Shown one piece after another: positions 6,075-13,580 of a stretch of DNA of 24,047 nucleotides (the stretch's first letter is position 1; every line of letters starts with the position of its first letter). The stretch lies in IMG/VR virus record IMGVR_UViG_3300021961_000626, positions 1 to 24,047 of that record; one strand, 5' to 3'. The stretch comes from a virus. The notes beneath the pieces are model-generated. The model did not search any database. It was not told the DNA's origin and was given only the letters and a program-made list of their open reading frames with translations. Made by a program: the position numbers and the translations under genes.

Positions 6075-6884
6075 ATGGCGAACACTATCGACCAAGCGTT
6101 CATCAAGCAGTTTGAGACCGAAGTCCACATGGCCTACCAGCGCATGGGTTCCAAACTGCGGAACACCATCCGGTCGACCAATGTGACTGGCTCGACTGCT
6201 CGATTCCAGAAAATTGGTTCCGGCTCTGCCGTGACCAAATCCCGCAACGGCAACGTCACGCCGATGGAGCTTGTGCATAACTATGCAGAGGCGACGATGG
6301 CTGACTACTACGCCTCGGAATACATCGACAAGCTCGATGAGCTGAAGGTCAACATCAACGAGCGTCAGGCTGTGGCCCAGTCCGCTGCTGCTGCTCTTGG
6401 CCGTAAGACCGACCAGATCATCACGGTTGCGATGGATGCTGGCGCGAACTCGACCCAACTCGGCAGCGCGGGCAACGTAGTTGACAAGGCCGATCTTCTC
6501 ACGGTCTTCGAGACTTTCGGTGCCAACGACATCCCCGAGGACGGGCAGCGTTACATCGCCATGTCTCCGGCTGGCTTTGCTGACCTTTACAACATCACGG
6601 AGTTTGCTTCGAGCGACTTCGTGGGTCCGCAGAACCTTCCGTTTGCTGGCGGCATGACGATGAAGGAGTTCCTCGGCTTCAAAATCTTCTCGACCTCGGC
6701 TGTCGCTGGTGGCAAGAACTTCTGCTACCACATGACTGCTATTGGCCTCGGCGTGAACTCGGACGTTCAGACCGAGATCAACTATGTGGCTGAGAAGGTT
6801 TCGCACCTCACCACCTCGATGATGTCGATGGGTGCCGTGGTCATTGATGACCGTGGTATCTACGAACTCCTCGACAACAACTAA
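6075..6884 (+). CDS. major capsid protein
   Basis: Main shell protein of the icosahedral head. The 269-residue protein matches the pattern of the podovirus capsid family I know as Phage_capsid_2 (HK97-like fold): N-terminal helix IDQAFIKQFETEVHMAYQRMGSKLRNTI, then GSTARFQKIGSGSAVTKSRNGNVTPMELVHNYAEATMADYYASEYID, an Ala-rich spine helix ERQAVAQSAAAALGRKTDQII (about residues 96-116), and a C-terminal beta region ending MSMGAVVIDDRGIYELLDNN. The ribosome-binding site AAGGA at 6062-6066 is well placed. Upstream lies a structured leader, and downstream comes a probable decoration protein, so head genes are grouped. It is shorter than T7 gp10A. Confidence 0.92.
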   Translation: MANTIDQAFIKQFETEVHMAYQRMGSKLRNTIRSTNVTGSTARFQKIGSGSAVTKSRNGNVTPMELVHNYAEATMADYYASEYIDKLDELKVNINERQAVAQSAAAALGRKTDQIITVAMDAGANSTQLGSAGNVVDKADLLTVFETFGANDIPEDGQRYIAMSPAGFADLYNITEFASSDFVGPQNLPFAGGMTMKEFLGFKIFSTSAVAGGKNFCYHMTAIGLGVNSDVQTEINYVAEKVSHLTTSMMSMGAVVIDDRGIYELLDNN

Positions 6885-6899
6885 GGGAAGGGTTGAATC

Positions 6900-7169
6900 A
6901 TGGCTTTTGCTGCTTCTGGTCTGACCCGCCTCGCTGGCGCTTCTGGCGTTTCGTTGTGGCACTACACCACCACGGACACCATCGCCACTGTCAACACCGC
7001 TGGCTACTTCAACGATGCCTCGGCCATGATGAACGTCAACGACGTTATCATTGCTGTGACTTCGACGGGTGGCACCCCGGTCGTGAGCCACACCTATGTC
7101 AACGCCAACTCCTCCGGGACTGTTGATGTTGTCGATGGCGTGGCGATCACCAGCACCGACAGCGACTAA
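6900..7169 (+). CDS. probable capsid decoration / head protein
   Basis: An 89-residue, Ala/Thr/Val-rich, probably all-beta protein, MAFAASGLTRLAGASGVSLW then YTTTDTIATVNTAGYFNDASAMMNVNDVIIAVTSTGGTP. Proteins of this pattern (short N-terminal anchor, YxTTDxxATVNTxGYF, then DxIxxxxxTGGTP) are common immediately after capsid genes in phages, usually annotated only as structural. A decoration or head-stabilising role is inferred from position and composition. The start has GGAAGGG upstream. It is followed by the GC hairpin at 7179-7198, after which the tail genes begin. Confidence 0.72.
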   Translation: MAFAASGLTRLAGASGVSLWHYTTTDTIATVNTAGYFNDASAMMNVNDVIIAVTSTGGTPVVSHTYVNANSSGTVDVVDGVAITSTDSD

Positions 7170-7171
7170 GA

Positions 7172-7208
7172 AAAGGAGCGGGGGGCTTAGGCCCCCCGAA
7201 CCATCATG
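7172..7208 (+). promoter_or_regulatory. ribosome-binding site split from start codon by a hairpin
   Basis: AAAGGAG at 7172-7178 is the only good ribosome-binding site before the tail tubular A start at 7206, but it is 27 bases away. A perfect hairpin (7179-7198) sits between them, directly abutting the site. If folded, it would bring AAAGGAG to about 7 bases from the ATG, a normal spacing. Such bridging hairpins are known in a few phage mRNAs; here it is inferred from sequence alone. Confidence 0.5.
7179..7198 (+). terminator. perfect GC hairpin after capsid genes (possible partial terminator)
   Basis: CGGGGGGC (7179-7186) and GCCCCCCG (7191-7198) form a perfect 8-bp stem around TTAG. It lies just after the capsid and decoration genes, the place where T7 has its main late terminator after gene 10. 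There is no T-tract behind it, so intrinsic termination by host polymerase would be weak. A phage polymerase could still pause or stop here, or the hairpin could act in translation of the next gene. Confidence 0.5.
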
Positions 7209-7793
7209 TCATCAGGTGTCGCAAATACCCCGATCAAGATATGCTCGCGCGCCTCTCTCCTCATTGGAGGGCAGGCGATTCAGTCTTTCGAGGACGGCAC
7301 CGCCGAGTCCAACGTGGCGGCTGCGATGTATGAAGACATCGCTCGTGCCGCACTGACCAACACTCGTTGGCGCTTTTCCACTAATCAGGCTGTGCTTAAC
7401 CGACTGGTTTCTGATCCGACTGGCCGCTTTGACGCGGCTTATCAGCTTCCGTCAGGGTTCCTGATGGTCAATGCTGTGACGGTCAACGACGCGCCGATTG
7501 AGTATGACATCTACGGCAGCAAGGTTTTCTGCAACGCAACAGAGAACGACGAACTGGTTTGCGACTATGTGTTCCGCGCTGAGGAGAACACTTGGCCTCC
7601 CTACTTCGTGATGGCTGTTGAGTATATGGTGGCAAGCATGTTTGCCGTCTCTGTGGCTCGTGACTCGCAGCTTGCGACGATCATGGATGCCAAGGCAAAC
7701 TTGCAGATGGCTCAAGCGCGTCGGCTGCACTCCCAGCAGCAAACGACCCGCAAACTCAACACATCGAGGTTCATTGCTCAAAGGCGAAGCTGA
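7206..7793 (+). CDS. tail tubular protein A (T7 gp11-like)
   Basis: Forms the adaptor ring joining portal and nozzle in the short tail. The 195-residue length equals the family's usual length of about 190-200. The N-terminal part KICSRASLLIGGQAIQSFEDGTAESNVAAAMYEDIARAALTNTRWRFST is the typical helical signature (T7 gp11: DILASIGEPPV... and RGWTFN). The middle YQLPSGFLMVNAVTV and ENDELVCDYVFRAEENTWPPYFVMAVEYMVASMFAVSVA also match. There is no adjacent ribosome-binding site; translation probably uses AAAGGAG beyond the hairpin at 7179-7198. The stop overlaps the tail tubular B start (TGATG). Confidence 0.9.
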   Translation: MSSGVANTPIKICSRASLLIGGQAIQSFEDGTAESNVAAAMYEDIARAALTNTRWRFSTNQAVLNRLVSDPTGRFDAAYQLPSGFLMVNAVTVNDAPIEYDIYGSKVFCNATENDELVCDYVFRAEENTWPPYFVMAVEYMVASMFAVSVARDSQLATIMDAKANLQMAQARRLHSQQQTTRKLNTSRFIAQRRS

Positions 7794-10003
7794 TGCAAAA
7801 GGTCCGCGTTCCGATCAGCAGCTTCCAGTTTGGCGAGATCAGTGAATCGACATTGATGAGGACTGATAGTCCCGTCTATGCTGCATCTGCTCAACGTCTG
7901 GAAAACATGGTGGTGATGGCTGAGGGCAGCGTGAAGAAGCGTCCCGGCCTCAAGCACATCTACACCTACCCGAGCGTCACCTACAATTCCAACTACCCGG
8001 AGCAGTCTACGCTCTTCAAGTTTACCTTCTCGGACGACGAGCGGTATATCATTTCGGTCGAACATCAGAAAGTTCGCATCTTCTACCTCGACACGGATGG
8101 TTCTGTTGACTGGATACAGACCATCACGCTTGACACAAACGGCAACGCTCTACCGTTCGACCGGGACTATCTGCTGGAATACACCAACGCCCAATTGGGC
8201 GATGTGATGTTCATCTGCCATCCTCTGTTCATGCCGAGGATGCTGATCCGCACTGGCCTGTCGTCTTTCGAGGTAACGCCGTTTAGCTTCGATGATCGCC
8301 GCGACAACAAGGTTACTTACCAGCCTTACTCGCGGTTCCAAGCTACTGGCGTCACGCTTGATCCTTCTGGGACTACTGGCAGCATCACGCTGACTACCAG
8401 CGTTGCGTATTGGACCGCTGCTCACGTTGGCTCGATTGTTCGATACGGCACCGCTGAGGTTCAGATCACCGCTTACACAAGTGCAACTGTTGTTAGTGGC
8501 ACTGTTGTAGACACTTTGACTATCCGCTTAGAGGTTCTGAACCCGCTTAGAACGCGCGAAGGCAGCGCGACTGTTGAAGTTACTTACCTTGGTCATGGTT
8601 TTGCTGGTGGTGAGAGCATCACGATTTCTGACGCCGCTGCAACTGGCGGCATCAACTCTGGTCAAATCAACGGCACGTTCACTGTCTCTGGCATCATCGA
8701 CGAGAACACCTTCACCTATACGGCTGGCGGCTCTGCCTCTAGTTCTGAGGATGGCGGTGGTTACGTCACGCTAGGCTCTCATGCGCCTACGACCAACTGG
8801 GACGAGCAGTCCTTCTCCGCTGTGCGTGGCTATCCTCAAGCGGTGGTGTTCCACGAAAACCGCCTTTGCTTTGGTGGCACGATTGCCGAGCCAGACGTAA
8901 TCTGGATGAGCAAGATTGGCGACTACTTCAACTTCGATACTGGTGAGGGAAAGGACAACGAGTCCATCAGTCTTGTGGCCGCGACTGGCGCTGTAAACGA
9001 GATTAGGTATCTGGTTTCCAACCGGGACCTTCAAATCTTCGCGCACACTTCAGAGCTTTATGTTCCCACCTTCCAGAACCAAGCCCTGACCCCAACCAAC
9101 GCTCAGATCAGGGTCCAGACTTCGTATGGTTGCGAGTATGTGTCGCCTCATCCGTTTGATGGCGCAACCATTTTTGTGCAGAACGACGGCGCTGTGGTTC
9201 GTGAGTATCTATTCACTGACGCAGAGGCCGCCTATGCGGCTACGCCTATCTCCAACTTGGCGTCACATCTGATTGGCCTGCCCAGCTTTATGACTGTGTG
9301 CCACGGGGCTTTCGATGCTTCTGAGTCCTACGCCGTGCTGGTCAATGGCAACAAGGACATCGCGCTGTTCAGTTCCAACCGCACCGAGCGCCGCGCGGCT
9401 TGGAGCCGAGTGACCACCACTGGCGACTTCTCATCGGTGTGCAGCATTTTCTCGCGCCTCTTCGTAAACGTGTGGGGCACTGACAACAAGCTCTACCTCT
9501 GTGAGTTCACTGGCGACATTGGCCTTGATCGCTACATGTATGGGGCTGTTTCTGCGGGCTACGTTGACGTTAGCTCTATCTATCCTGTTGGTGTGAACGT
9601 CCAAGTGATTGGCTTCGATGGAACCAACCTTGGCTTCCTTGGGACGTTCACAACTGTAGACTATGGCGGTCATGCTCATGTGAACCTGAGCGACTATCCC
9701 GACTTCACTCATGCCTATGTTGGATTAGCGTTTACCTCGAAGATTGTGACCAATCCCATCGACGGCAATATGTCCAACGGGCCTGTAACTGGTGAACCTC
9801 GCGGCATCAGCAAGGCTATTCTTGATGTCCGCAACACTGGGTCCATCAAGGTAAATGGGTCCAACGCCGTGATCGAGATCAGCTTTAGCGGGAAGAAAGA
9901 GGTTCGCATCCTTGGCTATAGCCGCGATCCTCAGATCACTGTCGAGCAGAACGAACCCTTGCCGATGCAAGTCAACGGCATCATTGCGGAGATGATTGTA
10001 TAA
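7793..10003 (+). CDS. tail tubular protein B (T7 gp12-like nozzle protein)
   Basis: Forms the nozzle of the podovirus tail. The 736-residue protein begins with the family's recognisable N terminus: VPISSFQFGEISESTLMRTDSPVYAASAQRLENMVVMAEGSVKKRPGLKHI (compare gp12 GGISQQPDILRYPDQGSRQVNGWSSETEGLQKRPP). It continues as a long beta-rich chain with RGYPQAVVFHENRLCFGGT, the conserved nozzle motif, near residues 343-361. It shares 1-base stop/start overlaps with the genes on both sides (TGATG before, TAATG after). The length is close to T7 gp12 (794 residues). Nothing appears broken. Confidence 0.9.
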   Translation: MQKVRVPISSFQFGEISESTLMRTDSPVYAASAQRLENMVVMAEGSVKKRPGLKHIYTYPSVTYNSNYPEQSTLFKFTFSDDERYIISVEHQKVRIFYLDTDGSVDWIQTITLDTNGNALPFDRDYLLEYTNAQLGDVMFICHPLFMPRMLIRTGLSSFEVTPFSFDDRRDNKVTYQPYSRFQATGVTLDPSGTTGSITLTTSVAYWTAAHVGSIVRYGTAEVQITAYTSATVVSGTVVDTLTIRLEVLNPLRTREGSATVEVTYLGHGFAGGESITISDAAATGGINSGQINGTFTVSGIIDENTFTYTAGGSASSSEDGGGYVTLGSHAPTTNWDEQSFSAVRGYPQAVVFHENRLCFGGTIAEPDVIWMSKIGDYFNFDTGEGKDNESISLVAATGAVNEIRYLVSNRDLQIFAHTSELYVPTFQNQALTPTNAQIRVQTSYGCEYVSPHPFDGATIFVQNDGAVVREYLFTDAEAAYAATPISNLASHLIGLPSFMTVCHGAFDASESYAVLVNGNKDIALFSSNRTERRAAWSRVTTTGDFSSVCSIFSRLFVNVWGTDNKLYLCEFTGDIGLDRYMYGAVSAGYVDVSSIYPVGVNVQVIGFDGTNLGFLGTFTTVDYGGHAHVNLSDYPDFTHAYVGLAFTSKIVTNPIDGNMSNGPVTGEPRGISKAILDVRNTGSIKVNGSNAVIEISFSGKKEVRILGYSRDPQITVEQNEPLPMQVNGIIAEMIV

Positions 10004-10500
10004 TGTTCAACATCTTTTTTGGCATCTTGGGTTTGTTGGGCGCGGCTGCTGCTGCGAAATCGCAGCGTGAAGCTGGCAAACAGGCTGCGATTGAGGGCGA
10101 AGAAAAGAAGAAGGCCTCAGAGCTTAATGCCTACAACATGGAGACGGATCGCATCCTCTCCAAGACTGAGGCGATGCAGCGGCATAACGACAGACTTGAA
10201 CTCTTCCGCAGCAACCTCTCCGCAAACATCGCTGCCTTCTCGAAGATGAACCGCGATCCAAAGCTGGATCGTTCGGTTGCTGCTTTCTTGGAGAACCAGA
10301 GATTGATTGCCACTGACGACACTCGCCGCTCTGACTTCATGGGCTGGGCTGAGGAGTCTAGGCGGGCAACTGAAGCTCTAGTGATGAAGGCTGAGGGTAG
10401 GGCGGCTCAACGTGCCGGCTATGCAGCAGAGCGAGCCTCTAGGGCGACTGCGTTCTCGACAATGGTGAGCGGCCTGACAAGCTTTGTTAAGGTCATGTAG
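10003..10500 (+). CDS. internal virion protein, T7 gp14-like
   Basis: A 165-residue protein in the position of T7 gp14, which enters the outer membrane at ejection. It has a hydrophobic N-terminal segment, FNIFFGILGLLGAAAAAKS (residues 2-20), that could insert in a membrane. A long charged, helical body (KQAAIEGEEKKKASELNAYN..., KAEGRAAQRAGYAAERASRATAFSTMVSGLTSFVK) follows. T7 gp14 and homologues share this plan of a hydrophobic N terminus followed by Ala/Arg/Glu-rich helices. The call rests on position, length and architecture more than residue identity. The start overlaps the tail tubular B stop (TAATG). Confidence 0.75.
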   Translation: MFNIFFGILGLLGAAAAAKSQREAGKQAAIEGEEKKKASELNAYNMETDRILSKTEAMQRHNDRLELFRSNLSANIAAFSKMNRDPKLDRSVAAFLENQRLIATDDTRRSDFMGWAEESRRATEALVMKAEGRAAQRAGYAAERASRATAFSTMVSGLTSFVKVM

Positions 10501-10511
10501 GGGATACCAAG

Positions 10512-13500
10512 ATGGCTGTGATCCGCGAGCAACGTCAATTCAAGATCGGTCCCGTTGGCGTAGCGCGCGCATCGGAAGCTGGCGCTATCACGGCGCGCGG
10601 CAAGCAAGTCGCTGCTAACACGATTGCTCAAGCTGCCAATCAACTTGCTGGCGAGTTCTTCGACCTTGGGGCGCAGTTTGCCCAGAAGAAGGGGACTGAG
10701 TTGGGCATGAGTGCTTCTACGGAAGCGGTAATGACCATCGACCCCAAGACTGGGAAGCCGCAAGCTTACAAGCCGGATCAGTTCATGGGCCTCATCGCCA
10801 GTGACGCTTACGAGCGTGTGGTGATGAATCGTTTCCAGCAGTCGATGGAAAACGAAATCCAGAACAAGGCCAAGGAGCTTGCCGTCAAATACGAGAACAG
10901 CCCCAACTCGGCTGCTCTCTACGAAACTGCGATGTCGGAATACATCGCGTCGATGACCAACGTCGCAGAAGGTCCGTTCAAGGGCTACATTCAGGACGTT
11001 GGCACTTCGTATCTGCAAGCTACGCGCACGAACCTTGCCATCAATCAGATGCGCCGCGAGCGCGAGCAGGCGGCTGCTGCTCAAGCAAGCGCGGTTACAG
11101 AAGGGTCTTTTGCGCTTCAGGCTATGATCGCGGAGCTTGGTCCTAACGCCTTTACTGGTCCGACCAACGTCGCCGCAATGATGGAGAGCCTTAGCGTCAC
11201 GGTCAATGACGGCGTAGAGGCTGGTGTTTTCCAAGGCAATACGCAGACCGCCCTTCGCCGCGCAGTCAATATGGCACCTGTTAAGGGGTTGCTTGAGTAT
11301 GCCGCTCGAAATGCCAAGGACCCTGAAGCCCTGAGTCTTCTGCGCTATGCTGTGGCATCGCAGGACTTTGCTTCTATCCCGCCTGAGTTCTCCTATGTTC
11401 GGGATGTCGTTGCCCAGCTTGGCAACAATCCTGAAGTGCTTGGTTCCATCGAGAAGTTTGCCGACGATGTGCTTGGCGACAAGGTGGAGTTTCTGAAGAT
11501 CGAGCAGGACCGTGAGGCTCGCCTTGAGACTGCTCGTCTTGCCCAGATGTCCTACTCGCTTGGCGCAAACACGCCTGCTATGGCGGCGCAATATCGAAAC
11601 TCGACCTTCACCGCTGATCCGATTGTCTCTGCGCGTCGTATTGGTGCTGAGTGGACTACTGCTTCTACCCAAATCAGCAGCGCGATTGCTGCTGGTCAAA
11701 CCGATTACGCGAAGGCGCTAACTGAAAGCAGAGACGCTTTATTCAGCGCCTCGGTCGACGGGCTTTACCTTCGTGCGCTGGACGGTCTTGGCCGCAAGGA
11801 CACCGAGCTTCTTGAGCTTGCGATTGCCAAGCGGGATGTCTCGGTTGCGCCTGCGTCAGCGCGCGATGAACTTGGGGCGCTGTTCAACCTTGAGGCCATC
11901 AACCCTAGTGTGATGGACGACTTTCTGCCGTTCATCGGCTCTTATCGTGACGGGGCTGGCAAGGCTATTGACTCAATCAACGAGATGCGCGCAGCCACTC
12001 AACTCGATCAGATTATGCCAGACATCACCAATGTGACCATCGCTCGCGGCGATGAAATCACATCGTCTGTGGCCGCACTCACCTCTAAAATCGCAAGCAT
12101 CCCCAACCTCGACGCATCGCTCCGCGACAGCCGGATCAAGGATGTTCAGTCGAATGGCTCTCGCGCTTTTGTGAGCGACTTCTTTCTGACCAATCCTACA
12201 GCGCCTCAGATCGAAGAGGCCAAAGCCTACTTGGCTGGTGGCGATGCAGCTGACATTTTGACGCAGGGTCAGCGCGCTCTTCTCGACTCTGGCCGCAATC
12301 TTGCTGCTCAATCTGGCCGTGACAGCGAACTAAGAACACACTTCAACGCGCTCTCTGACGCTGCGTTTGATCGGCAAAAGCGCATCAAGGAACAGGCTGA
12401 AGCCGCATACACCCTCGGCCAGATAATGAACGCTCAAGGCGATCCTACTGACGCCAATCAGCGCAAGCTTTTTGAAACTCATCTACAGCAAACTTTTGGA
12501 CCTGCTTTCAACAATAGGCCGTTGGCTTCTTTGTGGAATGACCCTGCCGCTCTTTCTGATCCGCGTATGGCTCCGATGCTGGACTATCTGCGGACCACCA
12601 ACGTCCTGCCAGAGTCTCTGCATGATGCGTTCACCTCTGCTGCTCGCGGTGGCTTCTCGGGTGGCAACGTCTCTGCGGTTGCTTCTCTTTATGCCAACCT
12701 TCGCAACTTTGAGTTTGATGGGCAAACCATTCGTAACCCATCCATGCTTGCTTTGAGCGAGGCGCAGATTGCGACACTGGACTACATTGCTGATGCGCTG
12801 CCTGTTGTCGGCAGCGATCCTGCGGCTATTGCCCAACTGTTTCGACTTAGGTCTGAGTTTGCTTCCGATCCCATGTTTCAAAAAAGAATTGAGACTACGT
12901 TTGGGATGAAGATGGAAGATGTTGTGATGGAGCTTGATGGCATTGAGAACGTGCCTTCTTCTGCCTACAACGCCATGCTCGCCGCTGGTCTTGAGATATT
13001 CAAGATTGCTAGCCCTCAAGGCGCTTCTGCATCCGACATGATTGACCGCCTGCAATCGCAACTTGACAGAACTTACGTTGATGGCGGTGGTGTTGTTTTC
13101 GACGCCGTTGGCAATCGTAGAACTAACGCGGCCATCTCTTTTGCGGCACCCGGCAACGAATCTGAGTTTCGTGGATATGCCGTAAATCGTGCGCGAGAAG
13201 CTCTTTCTAATAAGGTAAAGTTTGTTCAGTTTGACACAAGTGGTGCGCTTATGCGGGCTACTTTGGGCGGGCTTCAACCTAGCGAACAACTGGCAGTTGT
13301 TTACCTTGAGCCTGTTGGTATTCCCGGTTCTGGCGGAAACTACACTTATGTTGTCAAGCAGCGTATGCCTAACGGCTTTGATGAAGTGGTCGTCACTTCT
13401 ATGCAGATGTCTGATGATGCTGGTAAGCCTATCACTGTCTTTGCCCCCCTTACTGTGAGCAATACCGATCCTCGCTTCAGGAACATCATTGCTGCCAAGA

Positions 13501-13571
13501 ACGCTGCAAGAGTATCTGATGTTGAGAACGCAATCAGGTCCTATCCGTCTGAAATACCCATCATGCCGTAG
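10512..13571 (+). CDS. internal virion (ejection) protein, T7 gp15-like
   Basis: A large 1019-residue, mostly helical, Ala/Gln-rich protein located between the gp14-like and gp16-like genes. Its start, AVIREQRQFKIGPVGVARASEAGAITARGKQVAANTIAQAANQLAGEFFDLGAQFAQKKGTE, resembles the N terminus of gp15-type proteins, which form the ejected core tube spanning the periplasm. It is clearly longer than T7 gp15 (747 residues). I see no transglycosylase, protease or other enzymatic motif in it. GGGGA shortly before the ATG is a modest ribosome-binding site. The last part, from about residue 780 on, looks somewhat richer in A and T than the earlier part. Confidence 0.75.
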   Translation: MAVIREQRQFKIGPVGVARASEAGAITARGKQVAANTIAQAANQLAGEFFDLGAQFAQKKGTELGMSASTEAVMTIDPKTGKPQAYKPDQFMGLIASDAYERVVMNRFQQSMENEIQNKAKELAVKYENSPNSAALYETAMSEYIASMTNVAEGPFKGYIQDVGTSYLQATRTNLAINQMRREREQAAAAQASAVTEGSFALQAMIAELGPNAFTGPTNVAAMMESLSVTVNDGVEAGVFQGNTQTALRRAVNMAPVKGLLEYAARNAKDPEALSLLRYAVASQDFASIPPEFSYVRDVVAQLGNNPEVLGSIEKFADDVLGDKVEFLKIEQDREARLETARLAQMSYSLGANTPAMAAQYRNSTFTADPIVSARRIGAEWTTASTQISSAIAAGQTDYAKALTESRDALFSASVDGLYLRALDGLGRKDTELLELAIAKRDVSVAPASARDELGALFNLEAINPSVMDDFLPFIGSYRDGAGKAIDSINEMRAATQLDQIMPDITNVTIARGDEITSSVAALTSKIASIPNLDASLRDSRIKDVQSNGSRAFVSDFFLTNPTAPQIEEAKAYLAGGDAADILTQGQRALLDSGRNLAAQSGRDSELRTHFNALSDAAFDRQKRIKEQAEAAYTLGQIMNAQGDPTDANQRKLFETHLQQTFGPAFNNRPLASLWNDPAALSDPRMAPMLDYLRTTNVLPESLHDAFTSAARGGFSGGNVSAVASLYANLRNFEFDGQTIRNPSMLALSEAQIATLDYIADALPVVGSDPAAIAQLFRLRSEFASDPMFQKRIETTFGMKMEDVVMELDGIENVPSSAYNAMLAAGLEIFKIASPQGASASDMIDRLQSQLDRTYVDGGGVVFDAVGNRRTNAAISFAAPGNESEFRGYAVNRAREALSNKVKFVQFDTSGALMRATLGGLQPSEQLAVVYLEPVGIPGSGGNYTYVVKQRMPNGFDEVVVTSMQMSDDAGKPITVFAPLTVSNTDPRFRNIIAAKNAARVSDVENAIRSYPSEIPIMP

Positions 13572-13580
13572 GAGTGCTGA

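Noticed and set aside
5964-7091. 375-codon open frame on the minus strand
   Set aside because: Covers capsid and decoration genes on the opposite strand, with His/Arg/Val-rich sequence typical of reverse-complement translation.
10419-11699. 426-codon open frame on the minus strand
   Set aside because: Antisense to the gp15-like gene, no motif, and no leftward genes nearby; treated as a shadow frame.
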